A stretch of DNA of 64,000 nt from Peromyscus leucopus (GCF_004664715.2 NC_051074.1:18911558-18975557); one strand, 5' to 3'; shown: positions 24,040 to 36,387, numbered from the stretch's first letter. Numbers and translations are program-made. The notes: generated by a model from the sequence alone, not told the origin.

Positions 24040-24222
24040 AGTGGTCCTCAACCTTCCTAACGCTGCGACCCTTTAATACAGTTCCTCATGTTGTGGTGAC
24101 CCCCAACCATAAAATTATTTTCGTTGCTACTTCCTAACTGCAATTTTGTTACTGTTCTGAATCATGATGTAAAGATCTGATATGTAGGCTATCTGACCCA
24201 TAGGTTGAGAACTGCTGGTCTT
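24040..24222 (+). mobile_element. URR1-like hAT DNA transposon (non-autonomous)
   Basis: It starts CAGTGGTCCTCAACCTTCC, contains ACCCTTTAATACAGTTCCTC and GTGGTGACCCCCAACCATAA, and ends AGGTTGAGAACTGCTG. The ends form terminal inverted repeats of the hAT-Charlie type. It has no coding capacity. Confidence 0.85.
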
Positions 24223-24225
24223 TGC

Positions 24226-24744
24226 TACACACATGTTAATGGCAGGATTCCAGAGAGGTAAGCACAGAAGTTCTAAGAATTCCAGAAGCCAAATGCTGAA
24301 AGCCCCACAACACGAGTTCCACTGCAGTTGGTGCAAATCCTAAAGGGGTAAAGACTTCTTAATGGGGAGGCGGGTCATTCACTTCGCACTTCAAAGTGCA
24401 CATACAGGTGGGAAGAGTCTGGGGTTACAGGCTACAGAATACAGGTGAGCTTTGATCGCTCTTCCTGTATTATCTCTCTCTCTAGAGCTGCCTGTGATCA
24501 ATAACTGCAGGGCTTTAGTTTTGAAGAGGCAATGGAAGTGTTAACTTTCATCTTCTGCCATATGGACTTGCACGACTTGGCTGCTTCACTGATGAATTTC
24601 AAAACAGGAGCACAAACGAGAACCAGTGGCTGGGACTATTGATGGGGTCGACTGGTTCTGTAGGTGGTGGTTGCTTTCAGGTCATGACAGCCTTCAACCT
24701 TTTCTATTTCATCTCCTAAGTAAACTGCTGTGCTTGCTATTTTC
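24226..24744. other. Unique intronic sequence
   Basis: No recognisable repeat apart from a short TCTC patch near 24475-24484. Confidence 0.4.
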
Positions 24745-24747
24745 CCT

Positions 24748-24956
24748 TTTCCATGTACATGGGTGTTTTACCTGCACATATGTCGGCACACCACTTGTGT
24801 GTCTGGTGCCCGATGAAGCCAGAAAAAGGCATCCGATTCTCTGGAACTGGAGTTACAGATGGTTATAAACTGCCACCTGGGTGCTGAGAATCAAATCTGG
24901 GGTCTCTGGAAGAGCAGTCTGTGCTCTTATCCCCTGAACCATCACTCCCGGCACCC
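24748..24956 (-). mobile_element. B2/B3-type SINE
   Basis: The plus strand reads CATGTACATGGGTGTTTTAC, CTGGTGCCCGATGAAGCC, CTGGAACTGGAGTTACAGAT, GGGTGCTGAGAATCAAATC, GGAAGAGCAGTCTGTGCTC and ACCATCACTCCCGGCACCCC. This is the reverse complement of a complete B2-type element, moderately diverged. Confidence 0.9.
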
Positions 24957-27885
24957 CGGATATTTTTACTCTTAACAAGCAAGCATTCAAATTGAACATT
25001 CTATAATAAACAGCATCAGCACAAGAAATCTAGGTTATATATGCAGCGCTTCAAGAAATTACAAAGCTCTTAAGAGAAGGAAAACTACATATACTTCTAT
25101 TCATTTGTATGAAGGTGACCTATGGAAAAATTTTTTTCGTTTACATTGTAATTAACTAGCTGATCTAGAAATCTATTCATATTGAATTATAAAGAGTTCA
25201 AATTTATTGCACTAGTTTTTGTGTCTACTAACTAATAAGAATGTTGATTAAAAAGACGAAACTTTATTTCATGAAATCTTTCACTGAATATATTTCTGAA
25301 ATACCCAGAGAATCACAGAATGTCACAAAATGATAATTGCTACCTAGACTTCATTGAACATGTTCATCTCTAAAAGATGCATTTCTATAGCCGCAGTGCA
25401 CTGTGGTATGTCTGCTTTGGACAATTTCAAAGGGTAAAATATGCCACGGAACACACTACCTCATCAGAACCATTCCTTATGGGAGGAGAGAGGGGAAACC
25501 GCTACTTGCTGTTTCACAATATGGTGAACCAAGGAGCAGTCTGAGGAAGAGCTAAGTTCCCACTAATGGCATCCCTACAATTTCCAATGAGGAACTGATT
25601 CCTAGAATTGCAGTTATTTTCAGCTGAGGATCTGTTACAGTGCTGCTTCCGAGAGACGGAGTTGGACGCACAAGGAGCTCTGGATTTCAGACAAACGGGT
25701 GCTGGCAAGGTTATAATGCGGGTGACGAGGAGCATTTTGCCGATGTGCACATGCTAATCTAATTTTTTAAGCCACTTTAGAGTTTTTATTATGTTATAAG
25801 AGGCCAAATAATGCTCATCTAGAGGAAATGCCACTAACCAAGTCACCTGTTATTTTTTCTTCCAGAGTGTTTGGCATGATTTCCAGAAATTAGACAATTC
25901 TAGGTGATTATTCAGGGTCAGTCCAGGAACAGGTGATCTACTTCTCAGATGATGATAAAAACTGTGTCCATGTTTAAAATGACCTCCCAAGTCTTACAGT
26001 CTAGTAGATAAACTACATAGTTACCATTTTTTAAAGAACGGTAACTAGTCTAACATTTTTAAATTATCTCCCTTACTTTCTTATATGCTGGGATCTCAAA
26101 AGACAGTTCCAAAGTGCACCTTGAACAAACAGAAAAGCAATTAGCCTAAATTAATTGCTCTGCTGATGTGCTGTGCAGCAGGCATGCTTGGTGGCCTTGA
26201 CAATTCTGCCACTGTTTTCACAGCCTGATGTTCTGATGATAACTGCTGAAATGTGAGCCTGGCCTTAATCAGTATGTTTAGATACATGTTAGCAATTAAC
26301 CAAATATTAAATATGCATGGAAGAGCAGCACAAGAGAGCAAGAGCAAATGCCTGATTTTCCCCTCATACAGCCATACTGTTCTCACCAAGAAGCAGAGGA
26401 ACACTGGAGCTACCTTTCTTGCCCTTTTCTCAGCTAATACTGGCTATCACCATAGGCCAAAATACAAGTGAGTTGATGGTTCTTCACATAAAAATATTCC
26501 CAAATTGAAAAAAAAGGCAATCCACAATAACTGAGCACTAAAACTTTTTTTAATAAAAGAGAGAGATTAGGACTTTCAAATATCAGTATGCAATACATAA
26601 AGCTCAATCTGAATTTAGACAATAACATTAAATCATTTAAGTATCAATGAATTTTATTCAGAAATAAGTAAGTCGGGAAGGAAGAGGGCAGTGGAGCCAA
26701 CTGCCTGATTGTTTCCCAACTTTGAGCCAAATTTGAAAGTACATTTATTCAACCTAAAATAAAATCAATATTCCTAATTCTCTTAACACACATGGATTAA
26801 AGAACTTCTCTGAAAAGTGTACAATTTAAAGGTGGCAGGAGACGAAGTTAGAGGCTCAAAAATGAAGAAGCCAGGACTTCCTCACATGGAGAGAGATTCA
26901 TAAACCAAAAGCACACAGCCCCGCACTCAAGGCCAGCAGCGGGGATGCTCCCTGCATCCGGATGCACACGAGTATGGTGTAGTGCTTCTCGGTTCACCCC
27001 ATCTTGTCTTAACTACAAAAGCATTCGCAATCGTTTTAAGAGAAATTATTAGTACCACTACAACTACAACTGCTAATGTAATTAGTTTGCTCTTTTTCTT
27101 TTCAGCTTCAGTATCAGAAGACTAAGTTCATAGTGTCTTAAATAAAATATTTTATCAGCTGAGGAATGGTATGTATGAAACCTTTCCATTTTCCCGCAGA
27201 AAAAGGTTCAAGCCGAAGTGTTCTGTCATTTTCATGTCTTCAGGAAACACCTCCCTTTCTTCATTTCTGAAAGAACTGTCACACAGAAAATAGCCCAGGC
27301 GCGTGCATTGTCAGGTCTGCCATTTTTAATTATTACCAATCAAGTTACAGCAATTTCCTCTCTGGTTAAACATGTGTGTACCTATCTTCCAAAGTATTTC
27401 TTTATGCCACTGTTCATAAAACATTTTAGGCTGAAGGAAAATCCCCTGCACTAAATTAATAACTAATCACAGGAGATATTTATCATCTCAAGTCTTTTAC
27501 AGGGAAATTGTCAGATTTAATCACCTTTCCCATATTTTCACTATTTACTGGGCTTCATTTATCAGACACTTTAGATTTTGACAACAGTGAGTTATTTTAA
27601 TTGCTATTTCAAGTTTGAATGACTAAGAATAAGACCATTCCTAGGAGACATGGGGGTGGGAAATGTAGAGAAATTCATCTGAGCAACCAATAAACTATCA
27701 CTTTCATGAATAAATCAAGGTTTTCTACATTGTTAGCAATTTAAAAACAGGCATGAGGTAGGAAACCACCAAATCGCAGGCTTATGGTACTGCATTATCA
27801 TCATTTAAAATGTATCATTCCTACTCTTTCCCATGATATGATCATAAACTGATTTCTTAACATGGAAAACATTTTTATACCACAA
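24957..27885. other. Unique AT-rich intron block
   Basis: About 2.9 kb with no recognisable transposable element. The segment 27440-27620 has TTAATAACTAATCACAGG and GTGAGTTATTTTAATTGC motifs that make it a weak conserved-element candidate. No gene is supported. Confidence 0.4.
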
Positions 27886-27887
27886 AT

Positions 27888-27985
27888 TAGACTGGGTAAT
27901 AGTGCAGTGGTCAGTGACAGAGTGCATGTTTATTGTGAGTAAAGGCATGGGTTCAATACCCAGCAAATACTCCCCCTAACAAAAG
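27888..27985 (+). mobile_element. ID-like tRNA-derived SINE, degraded
   Basis: GACTGGGTAATAGTGCAGTG, GTCAGTGACAGAGTGCATG and GGGTTCAATACCCAGCAAAT follow the ID/tRNA-SINE A-box and B-box order, with substitutions. Confidence 0.6.
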
Positions 27986-28119
27986 TAAATTTCACAAGCT
28001 AAATGCCTACTTTGTATATTTAGTCATCCTTCTATAGCTTGAAAACATAAAACAAGAAACTGCATAACAATAGCACATTCAGAAACATTCATGACATGAT
28101 TATATACAATTACCCTTCT

Positions 28120-28335
28120 TGGAATAGGGAGATAGATCCGTGTCATGAAAACATTAAGACCTGAATTTAGATCCCCACCTACCACTGTCTTAAAAGCAAG
28201 GCATGGCATGTGTCTGTGCCCCAGGTGCTAAGAATCAGAGTCAGGTGACTCCCAGGGGATCATGGCTAGTCTGTCTAGCAAAAATGGTAAACTAAAGTTC
28301 AGTGAGAGTCCCCCATCTCAAAAAATAAATGAAGA
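28120..28335 (+). mobile_element. B4/RSINE-type composite SINE
   Basis: GGGAGATAGATCC, GACCTGAATTTAGATCCCCA (tRNA-like part), then AGCAAGGCATGGCATGTGTC, CCAGGTGCTAAGAATCAGAG, AGTTCAGTGAGAGTCCC and CATCTCAAAAAATAAATGAA (B1-like part) show a tRNA-head plus B1-tail composite. The 146-codon frame overlapping it is incidental. Confidence 0.7.
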
Positions 28336-28429
28336 AGCAATTAAGAAAACCATCAAACATCTCTGTACTTGCTTGCATGGGTACATTCACCCCCAATTGT
28401 TACACAGGATGGTCATGGACTCTATGGAC

Positions 28430-28512
28430 TCTACTGCTGTCTGGAACCAGGAGCCCTTTAAAGCTGCCTTTGTCGTGGTTTTCTGTCATAGCGACAGAAA
28501 AGGAAGACACCC
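28430..28512 (+). mobile_element. Possible MaLR LTR 3' end
   Basis: CTGGAACCAGGAGCCCTTT, then GCTGCCTTTGTCGTGG and CTGTCATAGCGACAGAAAAG resemble the 3' end of a rodent MaLR LTR, with the AATAAA lost. Confidence 0.4.
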
Positions 28513-29490
28513 TAGCATCCACACTCCTCCACCTCCTGGCGGAGGAAGAGGACTAGCACAAACACTACCATGGGGATGCCTCGGCCAGCGGTTAGCATCA
28601 GTAACTAGTTTCCTACGAGATGGGACTGGCTGCTTCCTAGGCTGGTGGGAGACTCTTGGGCTCATCTTCCCAAGACACTGGCACTACAGGCGATGGCACT
28701 AGACACACCAATGGCGTAGTTTTATCTCCTTCTGATTTCTGAGTTTCTGGGCTGGTAGAGAAAAAAATTGCCACAACTTCGCAATATTCCAAGCTGAAAA
28801 GCATCCACTCCTCCAAAACACCTAACGTTAATAGAAAGTAAAATATCCTCAAGCTCAAATTCAACTGTGCTGCTGGATTTAATGGCTAGGTTTGTCCCCT
28901 TGGGCAACCTTTAAATCTCAGTCTCTATGAGAATTAAGTAATATTAGGGGATTGAAATGAAATAAAGGTCTAAGTCCACTGTGACATGACATTCACTGGA
29001 AGATAGTAGATTACCCACTCAGTCCTTGAGCACTTATAAATACAATATATAGCATATGTTCACAAAACAATTCTTAGAAATAAAACACAATGGACACTCA
29101 GCAAATATTTTATATCACCAACACCTGCTCAAATCCTCTCTGAACTTTAATTCTAAATATCACTGCTTTTTATTGAATCAACGGAAATTTGAAAGAAGAA
29201 ACAGAATAAACATCCAGAGATGATCAAGGGAGTTAGAAAAATCTTTCTATAAAACCTCATTGAGTTTCACATGAGCTGGGGTGCTGTCAGTCTCACTGAG
29301 AGGTGGGTGTGGTGTTGCATCTGCCAATCTACAATCTGAACTCACATAAACCCAAAAGCACTACAAAAGGATTTGTTTTTTTCTGTAGGAGAATAAAGAG
29401 ACAGAGAAAAGAGAAAAAGGAGAGTTAGGATTCCTCTTAACACTACAAAACAAAGGAATCATGAATCAAAATTAAGCAATGGCTATGATT
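28513..29490. other. Unique intronic sequence
   Basis: No recognisable gene or repeat. Confidence 0.4.
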
Positions 29491-29491
29491 T

Positions 29492-29495
<4 letters not shown>

Positions 29496-29528
<33 letters not shown>
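29496..29528. repeat. Poly(A) tract
   Basis: A run of about 32 A following TCTCTTT. It may be the remnant tail of a lost retroposon, since no SINE body precedes it. Confidence 0.9.
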
Positions 29529-29529
<1 letters not shown>

Positions 29530-29549
29530 ACCTAAAATGACTGTAAATA

Positions 29550-29604
29550 AAAGATGTAGCTCAGTGGCAGAGTGCATGCCCAGAACACATTAGACAATGA
29601 CACA

Positions 29605-29655
<51 letters not shown>

Positions 29656-29690
29656 ATAGACAGATAAATAAATAAATGACGAGATAAATG
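29550..29690 (+). repeat. Partial ID-like SINE ending in (AAAT)n
   Basis: GATGTAGCTCAGTGGCAGAG plus TGCATGCC matches an ID/tRNA A-box. Past position 29600 the sequence becomes a regular TAAA tetramer array to about 29675, with a GACAGA interruption near 29660. The array probably grew from the SINE tail. Confidence 0.75.
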
Positions 29691-30034
29691 CATAACTCAC
29701 AGCTTTGAAGCTGGACAGAGTTTAGAAAACTAGTTGACCTGTGCTAACAATTCAATAAATTGTTTTATAGGAGGCCCGCTTGCTTTCATTATTGGAAGTC
29801 TGCTAGGGAAAACAAAAGCTTTATCTATCAGAGCTGATTGGATCTTCATCTGTAAATTCCACCTGTTCGGCAAAGTCCTGATGTCAGAAAAGACAGCAAT
29901 AACAAGAAAGAACTACATCAGGTAAAAATAATTAAAACTATATTATCTGTTAATGTCTTTATTAAACTCAACTTGCAAAGAACTATTTGATTTAATGTAT
30001 GAAACAAGAATCTTTACAGTTAAATATATATTTT

Positions 30035-30195
30035 TGAGTGTATGTGTGTCTCTGTCTATGGGAATATATGTTACCTTCATGCAGATGCCCACAGGACACT
30101 GGATTCTCTGAAGCTGGAATTACAGGGAACCAAACTCAGTTCCTCTAGAAGAGCAAGAAATGTGCTGAACCACTGAGCAATCCCTTTGGCCCCAA
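30035..30195 (-). mobile_element. B2/B3-type SINE, partial
   Basis: The plus strand reads TGAGTGTATGTGTGTCTC, TGGATTCTCTGAAGCTGGAA, AACCAAACTCAGTTCC and CACTGAGCAATCCCTTTGGC, which is the reverse complement of a diverged B2/B3. Confidence 0.8.
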
Positions 30196-30421
30196 TACTC
30201 TATATTTTAATGGAGAAGAATTTAGTTTCTATGCTGCATGAGAGAAAAATAAAAATATGGATCGTGTCTGTAGGAGGAGAAACTGGACAACAGCCCAAGA
30301 CAACAAGTAGCTCATTCTCATGAAAATACTGTTGACTAAAAAGACAGGCTAAACCAAAACTTTTACAAGACTTAAGTTCAGAATTTTCATGTAAATTATC
30401 TTAATTAAAAAAGAAAAACAA

Positions 30422-30559
30422 GCCCAGTGGTAGTAGTGCACACCTTTAATCCCAGCACTCGGGAGGCAGAGGCAGGCAGAGCTCTGTGAGTTCGAGGCCA
30501 GCCTGGTCTCCAAAGCGAGTTCCAGGAAAGGCGCAAAGCTACACAGAGAAACCCTGTCT

Positions 30560-30617
<58 letters not shown>
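30422..30617 (+). mobile_element. B1 SINE with very long A-tail
   Basis: GCCCAGTGGTAGTAGTGCAC, then the cricetid 3' half GGAAAGGCGCAAAGCTACAC, ends in an uninterrupted run of about 57 A. Flanking AAAGAAAAACAA-type duplications bracket it. The long pure tail suggests a young insertion. Confidence 0.93.
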
Positions 30618-30619
<2 letters not shown>

Positions 30620-30879
30620 AAGAAAAACAAAACAAAAGCCTTACTGTATACCTGAAAGAAAGTAGACATAAGAGAAAAGATTTAACAATCTCCGTATTTT
30701 AGAGTAAAGCCTTTTTTGGAAATAAAAGACTAATCCAACAAATTACAGCAATGATAGTTTGCTTCAACAACCACTGCTGAGATCTGGATAAGACCGAGAG
30801 TGTCATCCATGTTAGCAACTGAGTTCTCTGTGTGCCTGTGTGGAATCAGTGGCCCCTTTAAGAGACAGAGACTCTTAAA

Positions 30880-31090
30880 GGATCATAGTAGTTCTTGCCT
30901 GGCCTCCAATCTTTCTCTGACTTCCTGTCTCACCATGTGATCTCTTCGTGCCATTTTTAAGCATCCATCTGAAGAACCTTACCCAAAGTCAAGCACATGA
31001 GCCATTCTACACTGGACTTTTGACCTCAAAAACCATAAACTAAATAAACCTCTTTTCATTACTCGCTATTCAATGGAGAGTACTCTAATC
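30880..31090 (+). mobile_element. MaLR-type LTR, degraded
   Basis: CACCATGTGATCTCTTCGTG, CTGAAGAACCTTACCC, then AACTAAATAAACCTCTTTTC follow the 3' half of MST/MLT-type MaLR LTRs, including the AATAAA. The 5' boundary is unclear. Confidence 0.55.
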
Positions 31091-31094
31091 CCAA

Positions 31095-32080
31095 GGGTAG
31101 AGCCTGGCTTTTGCTGTGCCTTGTAACATTAGCTAGTGGCTGCTAGAAAATCATTCATTTCTCTCACATTATTACTTTACACTGTTTTCATGAGCAACAC
31201 AATGGGCTGACAACCAAGGGGTCATTTGCTAATGAAAATACAGATCACAGGAACAAAACTAACCTTTTTTTTTTTTTTCAGTTTTCCCACTGTTAAAAAT
31301 TTAAAACAGAAAAACTACATTTTTGACAGGGAATTTAAATATTTAAATCAAGGCAATTTCTTTTAACTCTTATTGATAAAAAAACAAAGAACTCTTATAA
31401 TCATATTGCCACAAAAAAGCTCAGAACCATTCAATTTTATATATCACCCTTTTATACCTAAATGTACAGCTTTTGAATTCTGCATGAGTTACACAAAACT
31501 CTAAAGACCAAATTGAACATAAAATAACAAAAGATTTATATGAAATACAGATAAATATTTCAATAAGCTTGGAGTCAGAAAGAATAGAGAAGACATAATA
31601 ACCAGATGTTTAATTTACATCACAGCTACAAGTATCCATAGTCTCTTTTCATATGACACTTGCATTGTATTTGTATTTAAAGCAATGATAAATGTCAAAT
31701 AACTACGAGGCCATCCTTCTGAATCCAAGGAAATACCACGCTGTGCAATTCTTTCGATGCAAACAGTGCTTTTAGGAAACAAAGGAGGAGAACAGCCCGT
31801 CTTAGTCGCACAGATCAATTTCTAACTGCAGAATGCTAACCCTGTAGAGGAGGGGTTGGAGTCAGTGGCAGGGCTTTAACGAGAAGAGCCTGTCATCACC
31901 ACACAGTTTTAAATGTTTAGCTTTTTTTTTAAAAAAAAAAAAAAATGTTCACAGACAAGAACTTTAAATGTAGAGAAACTGGGGGCGCTGAAGTTTATTA
32001 AGTCAGCACTTTATAGTCCCAGCCTCGTAAAAGTAAGAGAGTTTTTCATATATAAATACATTAAATGATATCTAAAAGTT
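31095..32080. other. Unique AT-rich intron
   Basis: It holds a T13 run near 31266 and an adjoining T/A run at 31922-31945. No gene or element is recognisable. Confidence 0.4.
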
Positions 32081-32089
32081 CTAGATCGC

Positions 32090-32297
32090 CGTTCTCAACC
32101 TTCCCAATGCTGCAGCTCTTTAATACAGTTGTTCATGCTGTGGTGACCCCCAACCATGAAATTATTTCGTTGTTACTTCATACTGCAATTTTACTACTGT
32201 TATGAACTCTAAACATCTGACATGCAGGATATCTGATATGTAGGATACCTGATATGTGACCCCAGAGGGGTCACAACCTTCAGTTTGAGAGCCACTG
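32090..32297 (+). mobile_element. URR1-like hAT DNA transposon
   Basis: GCCGTTCTCAACCTTCCCAA, TTTAATACAGTTGTTCATG, GTGGTGACCCCCAACCATGA and, near the end, CAGTTTGAGAGCCACTG mirror the copy at 24040-24222. Possible 8-bp target duplications (TTCTAGAT and TTCTAAAC, two mismatches) flank it, as expected for hAT elements. Confidence 0.85.
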
Positions 32298-32299
32298 TT

Positions 32300-34668
32300 C
32301 TAAACCAAAGAAAATAATGACTTCTTACCAAAAACACAAATCTAAGAATTTTCCATATATTAACAGTAGATTAACTCCATCTATGAACTAGAAAACTGAC
32401 TGATCATTCATTAACATTTTCTTGTTTGTCCTCAGTTTTCGTAGTAGCAATTATAGAAAACACATCCATCTTTAAAAAACATCAAACAAATGATCTAAAT
32501 TTAATAGGAATAATTTGACCTTTCCCTGAACAAAAGATGTTGAAAAGAGAATGTGTGTAATATACCTATCAATCACCTGTGTGATAAAAGCTGCTCCTCC
32601 GCTCTATCCTTAGCGAGCTCATTATTAAGGTTAAGTCTTATGTCACCTAAAGAGATGGATGGCCCTTACAGCTGCATGGACTCAGTGCCCCACGTTCTAA
32701 GACGTAGTACCAAGTACTCAGCACTGCTTCCCGACTTACTGAAGGATAGTCATAATGAACAAATGTAACGCAGAAGCTAATTGATAGGCTAACTGCATTA
32801 CTGCTTTCCAGTGCTCTCTCTCTGAAAGGTTACTAACCCATCTGGCTAAGTGCTGAAATCATAATTAAGTCTGATGGGAAGTCCTAGATTTATACCAATA
32901 TAATTACAAATATTACTTAGCTTAGTAATACGGTATGGCAAGAACAATGAGATGAGTAATTTAGATGATACTGCAAAGTGGGTTTTAATGTCTGAAACTT
33001 CTATTACAGTACACAGGATAAGTGCAAGTAGTGTAATTAAAACTAAAAGAGTCTGATCTCCATAACTCTACTGCTTGGCTCATTAAAATGCATGTTTTCT
33101 CAATTAATCCAAACTTTTCCATTAAAAACATAAAAATACACTTTCATTCCTTAGAAATCAATCTCCATGGTACTTATTATATTTAGAATCAAACACTAAA
33201 TATCCATTACAGATAAGTACAAAGGCAAGTGATAGGGAGCAGGAAGTTGCATCCACAAGCCCAACAAAGGAAGAAAAGGCTGCTCTCTTCCCACCCTAAG
33301 TCCCCCAGTTTGGGCTAAGTATGTGTTTGAAGAGCCAGAAGATTAAGATCCCTGAGGGAACCTATGCAAAGTGCTCATACACCATTCCCAGATTTCATAT
33401 CATTTCTACCAGTTACAGCATTGTCTGATTACTAATTCTCTTGTTATAGATGACGCCTGGTCATGTGTACAGAAAACTGTGGAATGTAGTCACACTGCTG
33501 CAGAATGGCTTCTCCCTCTTTTGATTCGGTGTACTGCTAAGAAACGTCTCTAAATACTAAGCAGATAGAAACACAAATGTTTATATCTTTTATTGTATTA
33601 CTTGATATGAAAAGCTATTAAAATGTTGTCATTTAATTATCTGTAAATTAGAATATTGACAATAGAGACACTAACTTGATATCATTCAATTTTCTTTAAA
33701 TATTTGGCTTACTTTGTAAAGGAAATATTGCCAGAAACAATAAACACATTTTAAAAAATTTTGATTCTAATTCTTTAACAGTCCATTAGATTTTTAAAGG
33801 AAATTTAAAAAAAAAAATCAGTAAGTTTTTCGAAAGAAATTTGACTCAATAAAGCTGGAAGAGAAAGAAAATAACCCAGTAACACAGCAGTAAGAAAACA
33901 GAAAGGGGTTTGTGATGTCGCACTAGGAAGTGTTTGGGCAGACCTGGAAAGTGCAGGGAACAAAGCAAAGGCAGACCGAGAAGATTCCATCAAACTGAAG
34001 GACTCCACACAGCAAAGGAAACATCAGAGGGAAAGACACTCACACATCGGAGAAAACACTTAGAACCTATCATGTCACAACAGGAAAATAACCCAAATAC
34101 ATGTAACTCAACAGCAAAAACCAAATAGCCTGATTTTTAGAAACAAGCAATACACCTTTTAAAAGATACACGAAAGGCAGATAAACTTAAGCATCACTAA
34201 TTGTCAACCCCAGAGAGAGCTAGACAAATCATGAGCTATGCCTGTAATCTTAGCAGCAGGCAGAATTTAGGAGTTCTTGTCCAGTGGGAAACAAAGTAAC
34301 TCCCTATGTTACCCACTTAGCAAGAAGGGCTACTAAGAAAAAAGAAAATGAAAAGATAATTGCTGGCAAAATTACAGAAAACACGGGACCTCTGTGCATG
34401 GATAGTGAAGTGTGAGCATAAAAATTAGGACAAGCAGTGTAGACACTACTGACAAACTTGAAAACGGGGCTACCAGAGGCTCCAGTGAATGTAACCAGGA
34501 AATGAAAGGACATCTGTGCTCAGCACATTTGTTATATTCAAGAAAGAAAACAATCTCTGTATCCATCAACTCATGAGTAGATAAAAATCTTTAGGCTTTT
34601 AAGACATTACATTTTTACAACAATATATTGATCACTCTCTTTCCCAGTCCCTGCCATATTCTCCCCGA
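32300..34668. other. Unique AT-rich intron block
   Basis: About 2.4 kb with no well-defined element. A very degraded B1-like segment (GAGCTATGCCTGTAATCTTA) lies near 34215-34300. Small frames have no recognisable domain. Confidence 0.4.
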
Positions 34669-34669
34669 A

Positions 34670-34735
34670 AAGGGCTGGGGATATAGGTCAGTGACAGACT
34701 GCTTAACCAGCATCATGAGGCAGGTTAGTGACCTT
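34670..34735 (+). mobile_element. ID-like SINE, partial
   Basis: GGGCTGGGGATATAGGTCAG plus TGACAGACTGCTT is close to the ID 5' half. The B-box half is poorly preserved. Confidence 0.65.
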
Positions 34736-34779
34736 TCATAGAGAGGGAACGGGAATGCACCTCACTGTGCCTTTGAGAT

Positions 34780-34975
34780 CTGTCATGTGACAACATGAAC
34801 AGAACTGGACATCATGTTAAGTGAAGTAAGCCAAGCAAGAAAGCCACGTGCTGCCTGCTCTCTGCTCTCCACCATTAGAGGGATATGCAAGAACTGGCCT
34901 TCTGGAAATTGAGAGAACCACGGTAGCTAGCCATCAATTAAACAAGAGTCCAACGCTCAAGACACTAACAATAGA
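34780..34975 (+). mobile_element. Possible L1-derived fragment
   Basis: GAACTGGACATCATGTTAAG followed by TGAAGTAAGCCAAGC matches the style of an L1 3' region (ATCATGTTAAGTGAGGTAACC). Assignment is tentative. Confidence 0.4.
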
Positions 34976-35386
34976 GAGCAATGTTGTACTGTATATTTTT
35001 AAATGACAAGAAGAACAGAGTTTGTTGGAGTTTTGCCCTTTTTTTAAATAACAAATGGATACATGCTTCAGGAGACAAATTTACTTAGCCTTATTTAAAC
35101 ACTGTATCAGTTAAATATGCACTGAAGCTTTACATGAGACCCAATAAATAAATTCAGTTGTAACTTTTATGTATCAGTAAAAATTTTTAAATTTTAAACA
35201 AATAAATGATACAAAAATTACTACAAAAATTTTACTAAGAATCACATGAAAACTATCATATAACTTAAAAGGTAAATTTAAGCAATCTAAAATTGATTAC
35301 TATTACTTGTTAAAATTGGAAAAATGGAACATATATCACTTTTTTAAGTATAAAAAGAAATTGCAAAAAAACAGGAAGATGGAGAG
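34976..35386. other. Unique AT-rich intron
   Basis: No recognisable feature. Confidence 0.4.
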
Positions 35387-35890
35387 TGTCGTAGAATATT
35401 ATTTTAAGATGTGTTACATTTATTTATGATGTGGACCATTTGTTTAATGATGCAAAGATGTGCTGCATTCCTTTATGTTACATTTGTTTAAATCTGTGAA
35501 GCTGTGTTACTTTGCTGGTCTAAAACATCTAATGGTCTAATAAAGAGCTGAATGGCCAATAGCAAGGCAGGAGAAAGAATAGGTGGGGCTGCCAGGTAGA
35601 GAGAATAAATAGGAGGAGAAATCTGGAAGAAGATCTAGGAGCCAAAAAGAGGAGGAGAGGACTCCAGGGGCCAGTCACCCAGCTACGCAGCAAGCCACGG
35701 AGTAAGAAGGAAAGACAGAGAAATGTAAAAGCCCAGAGGCAAAGAGTAGACAGGATAATGTAAGTTAAGAAAAGCTGGCTAGACATAAGCCAAGCTAAGG
35801 CTGGGCATTTATAAGTAATAATAAGACTCTGTGTAATTATTTGGGACCTGGGTGGCAGGCCCCCAAAGAGTAAAGAACAAAGAGCCAAAA
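35387..35890 (+). mobile_element. Rodent ERV solo LTR (family A, mys/ERV2-like)
   Basis: It begins TGTCGTAGAATAT, contains CTGTGAAGCTGTGTTACTTT, TCTAATAAAGAGCTGAATGG, GGACTCCAGGGGCCAG, CCAAGCTAAGGCTGGGCATT and GACTCTGTGTAATTATTTGG, and ends near GAGCCA. It is alignable throughout to 44684-45184. No convincing target duplication was found and no internal retroviral genes adjoin it. The 127-codon minus-strand frame overlapping it is a chance opening. Confidence 0.82.
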
Positions 35891-36039
35891 GAGTAACGAA
35901 AACCAACCCCAATGGAGTCTTAAGTTTAAATCACTGTTAGATTAAACAATACTATTTCTCCTACTTGTAAAATATTTCTATCTAAATAGTCGGTAATTTT
36001 ATATGGAACAGTATGTTTTATTTTGAAAGCAAATTCTCT

Positions 36040-36110
36040 GTAATGGCCTATCTTGCTACACAAAGAAACCCTGTCTTGAATAACAGAAAGAAAAACAAAA
36101 CAAAACAAAA
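36040..36110 (+). mobile_element. B1 3'-end fragment
   Basis: CTTGCTACACAAAGAAACCC followed by TGTCTTGAATAACAG and an AAAAC-rich tail is the end of a B1. The 5' part is lost. Confidence 0.6.
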
Positions 36111-36358
36111 CACGTATTCTAACGGGTGGAGAGCCAGGCTCTAGTCTCATGCCTGTACTCAAACACCTGCCTCTTTGGCAATGATGGGACCATCATGCAT
36201 TTGTCTGCATCATCAAAGTATACTTGCAAGAGGTATACTTTTATCAATGTGATATTTCAGAGAAAAATAGGCACATGGTTATTTAAAAGAAAAGATCTCT
36301 CTTTTAACACATTGTATATTATGTATTAAATTCCTAATCACATGATTCTATTTAAAAA

Positions 36359-36387
36359 CAACTTACATTTATAAGAAATGTAAGTTG
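36359..36387. repeat. Perfect 12-bp inverted repeat (short hairpin)
   Basis: CAACTTACATTT, loop ATAAG, then AAATGTAAGTTG. The right arm lies inside the target-site duplication of the adjoining B1, so the B1 inserted directly at this palindrome. Confidence 0.9.

Noticed and set aside
28262..28702. 146-codon plus-strand frame
   Set aside because: Its start lies in a B4-type SINE and it runs through a MaLR-like fragment. No domain is visible.
35529..35912. 127-codon hydrophobic minus-strand frame, and a similar 123-codon frame at 44824-45195
   Set aside because: Both are antisense openings of the same LTR family, which explains their similarity. An LTR does not encode a membrane protein here.
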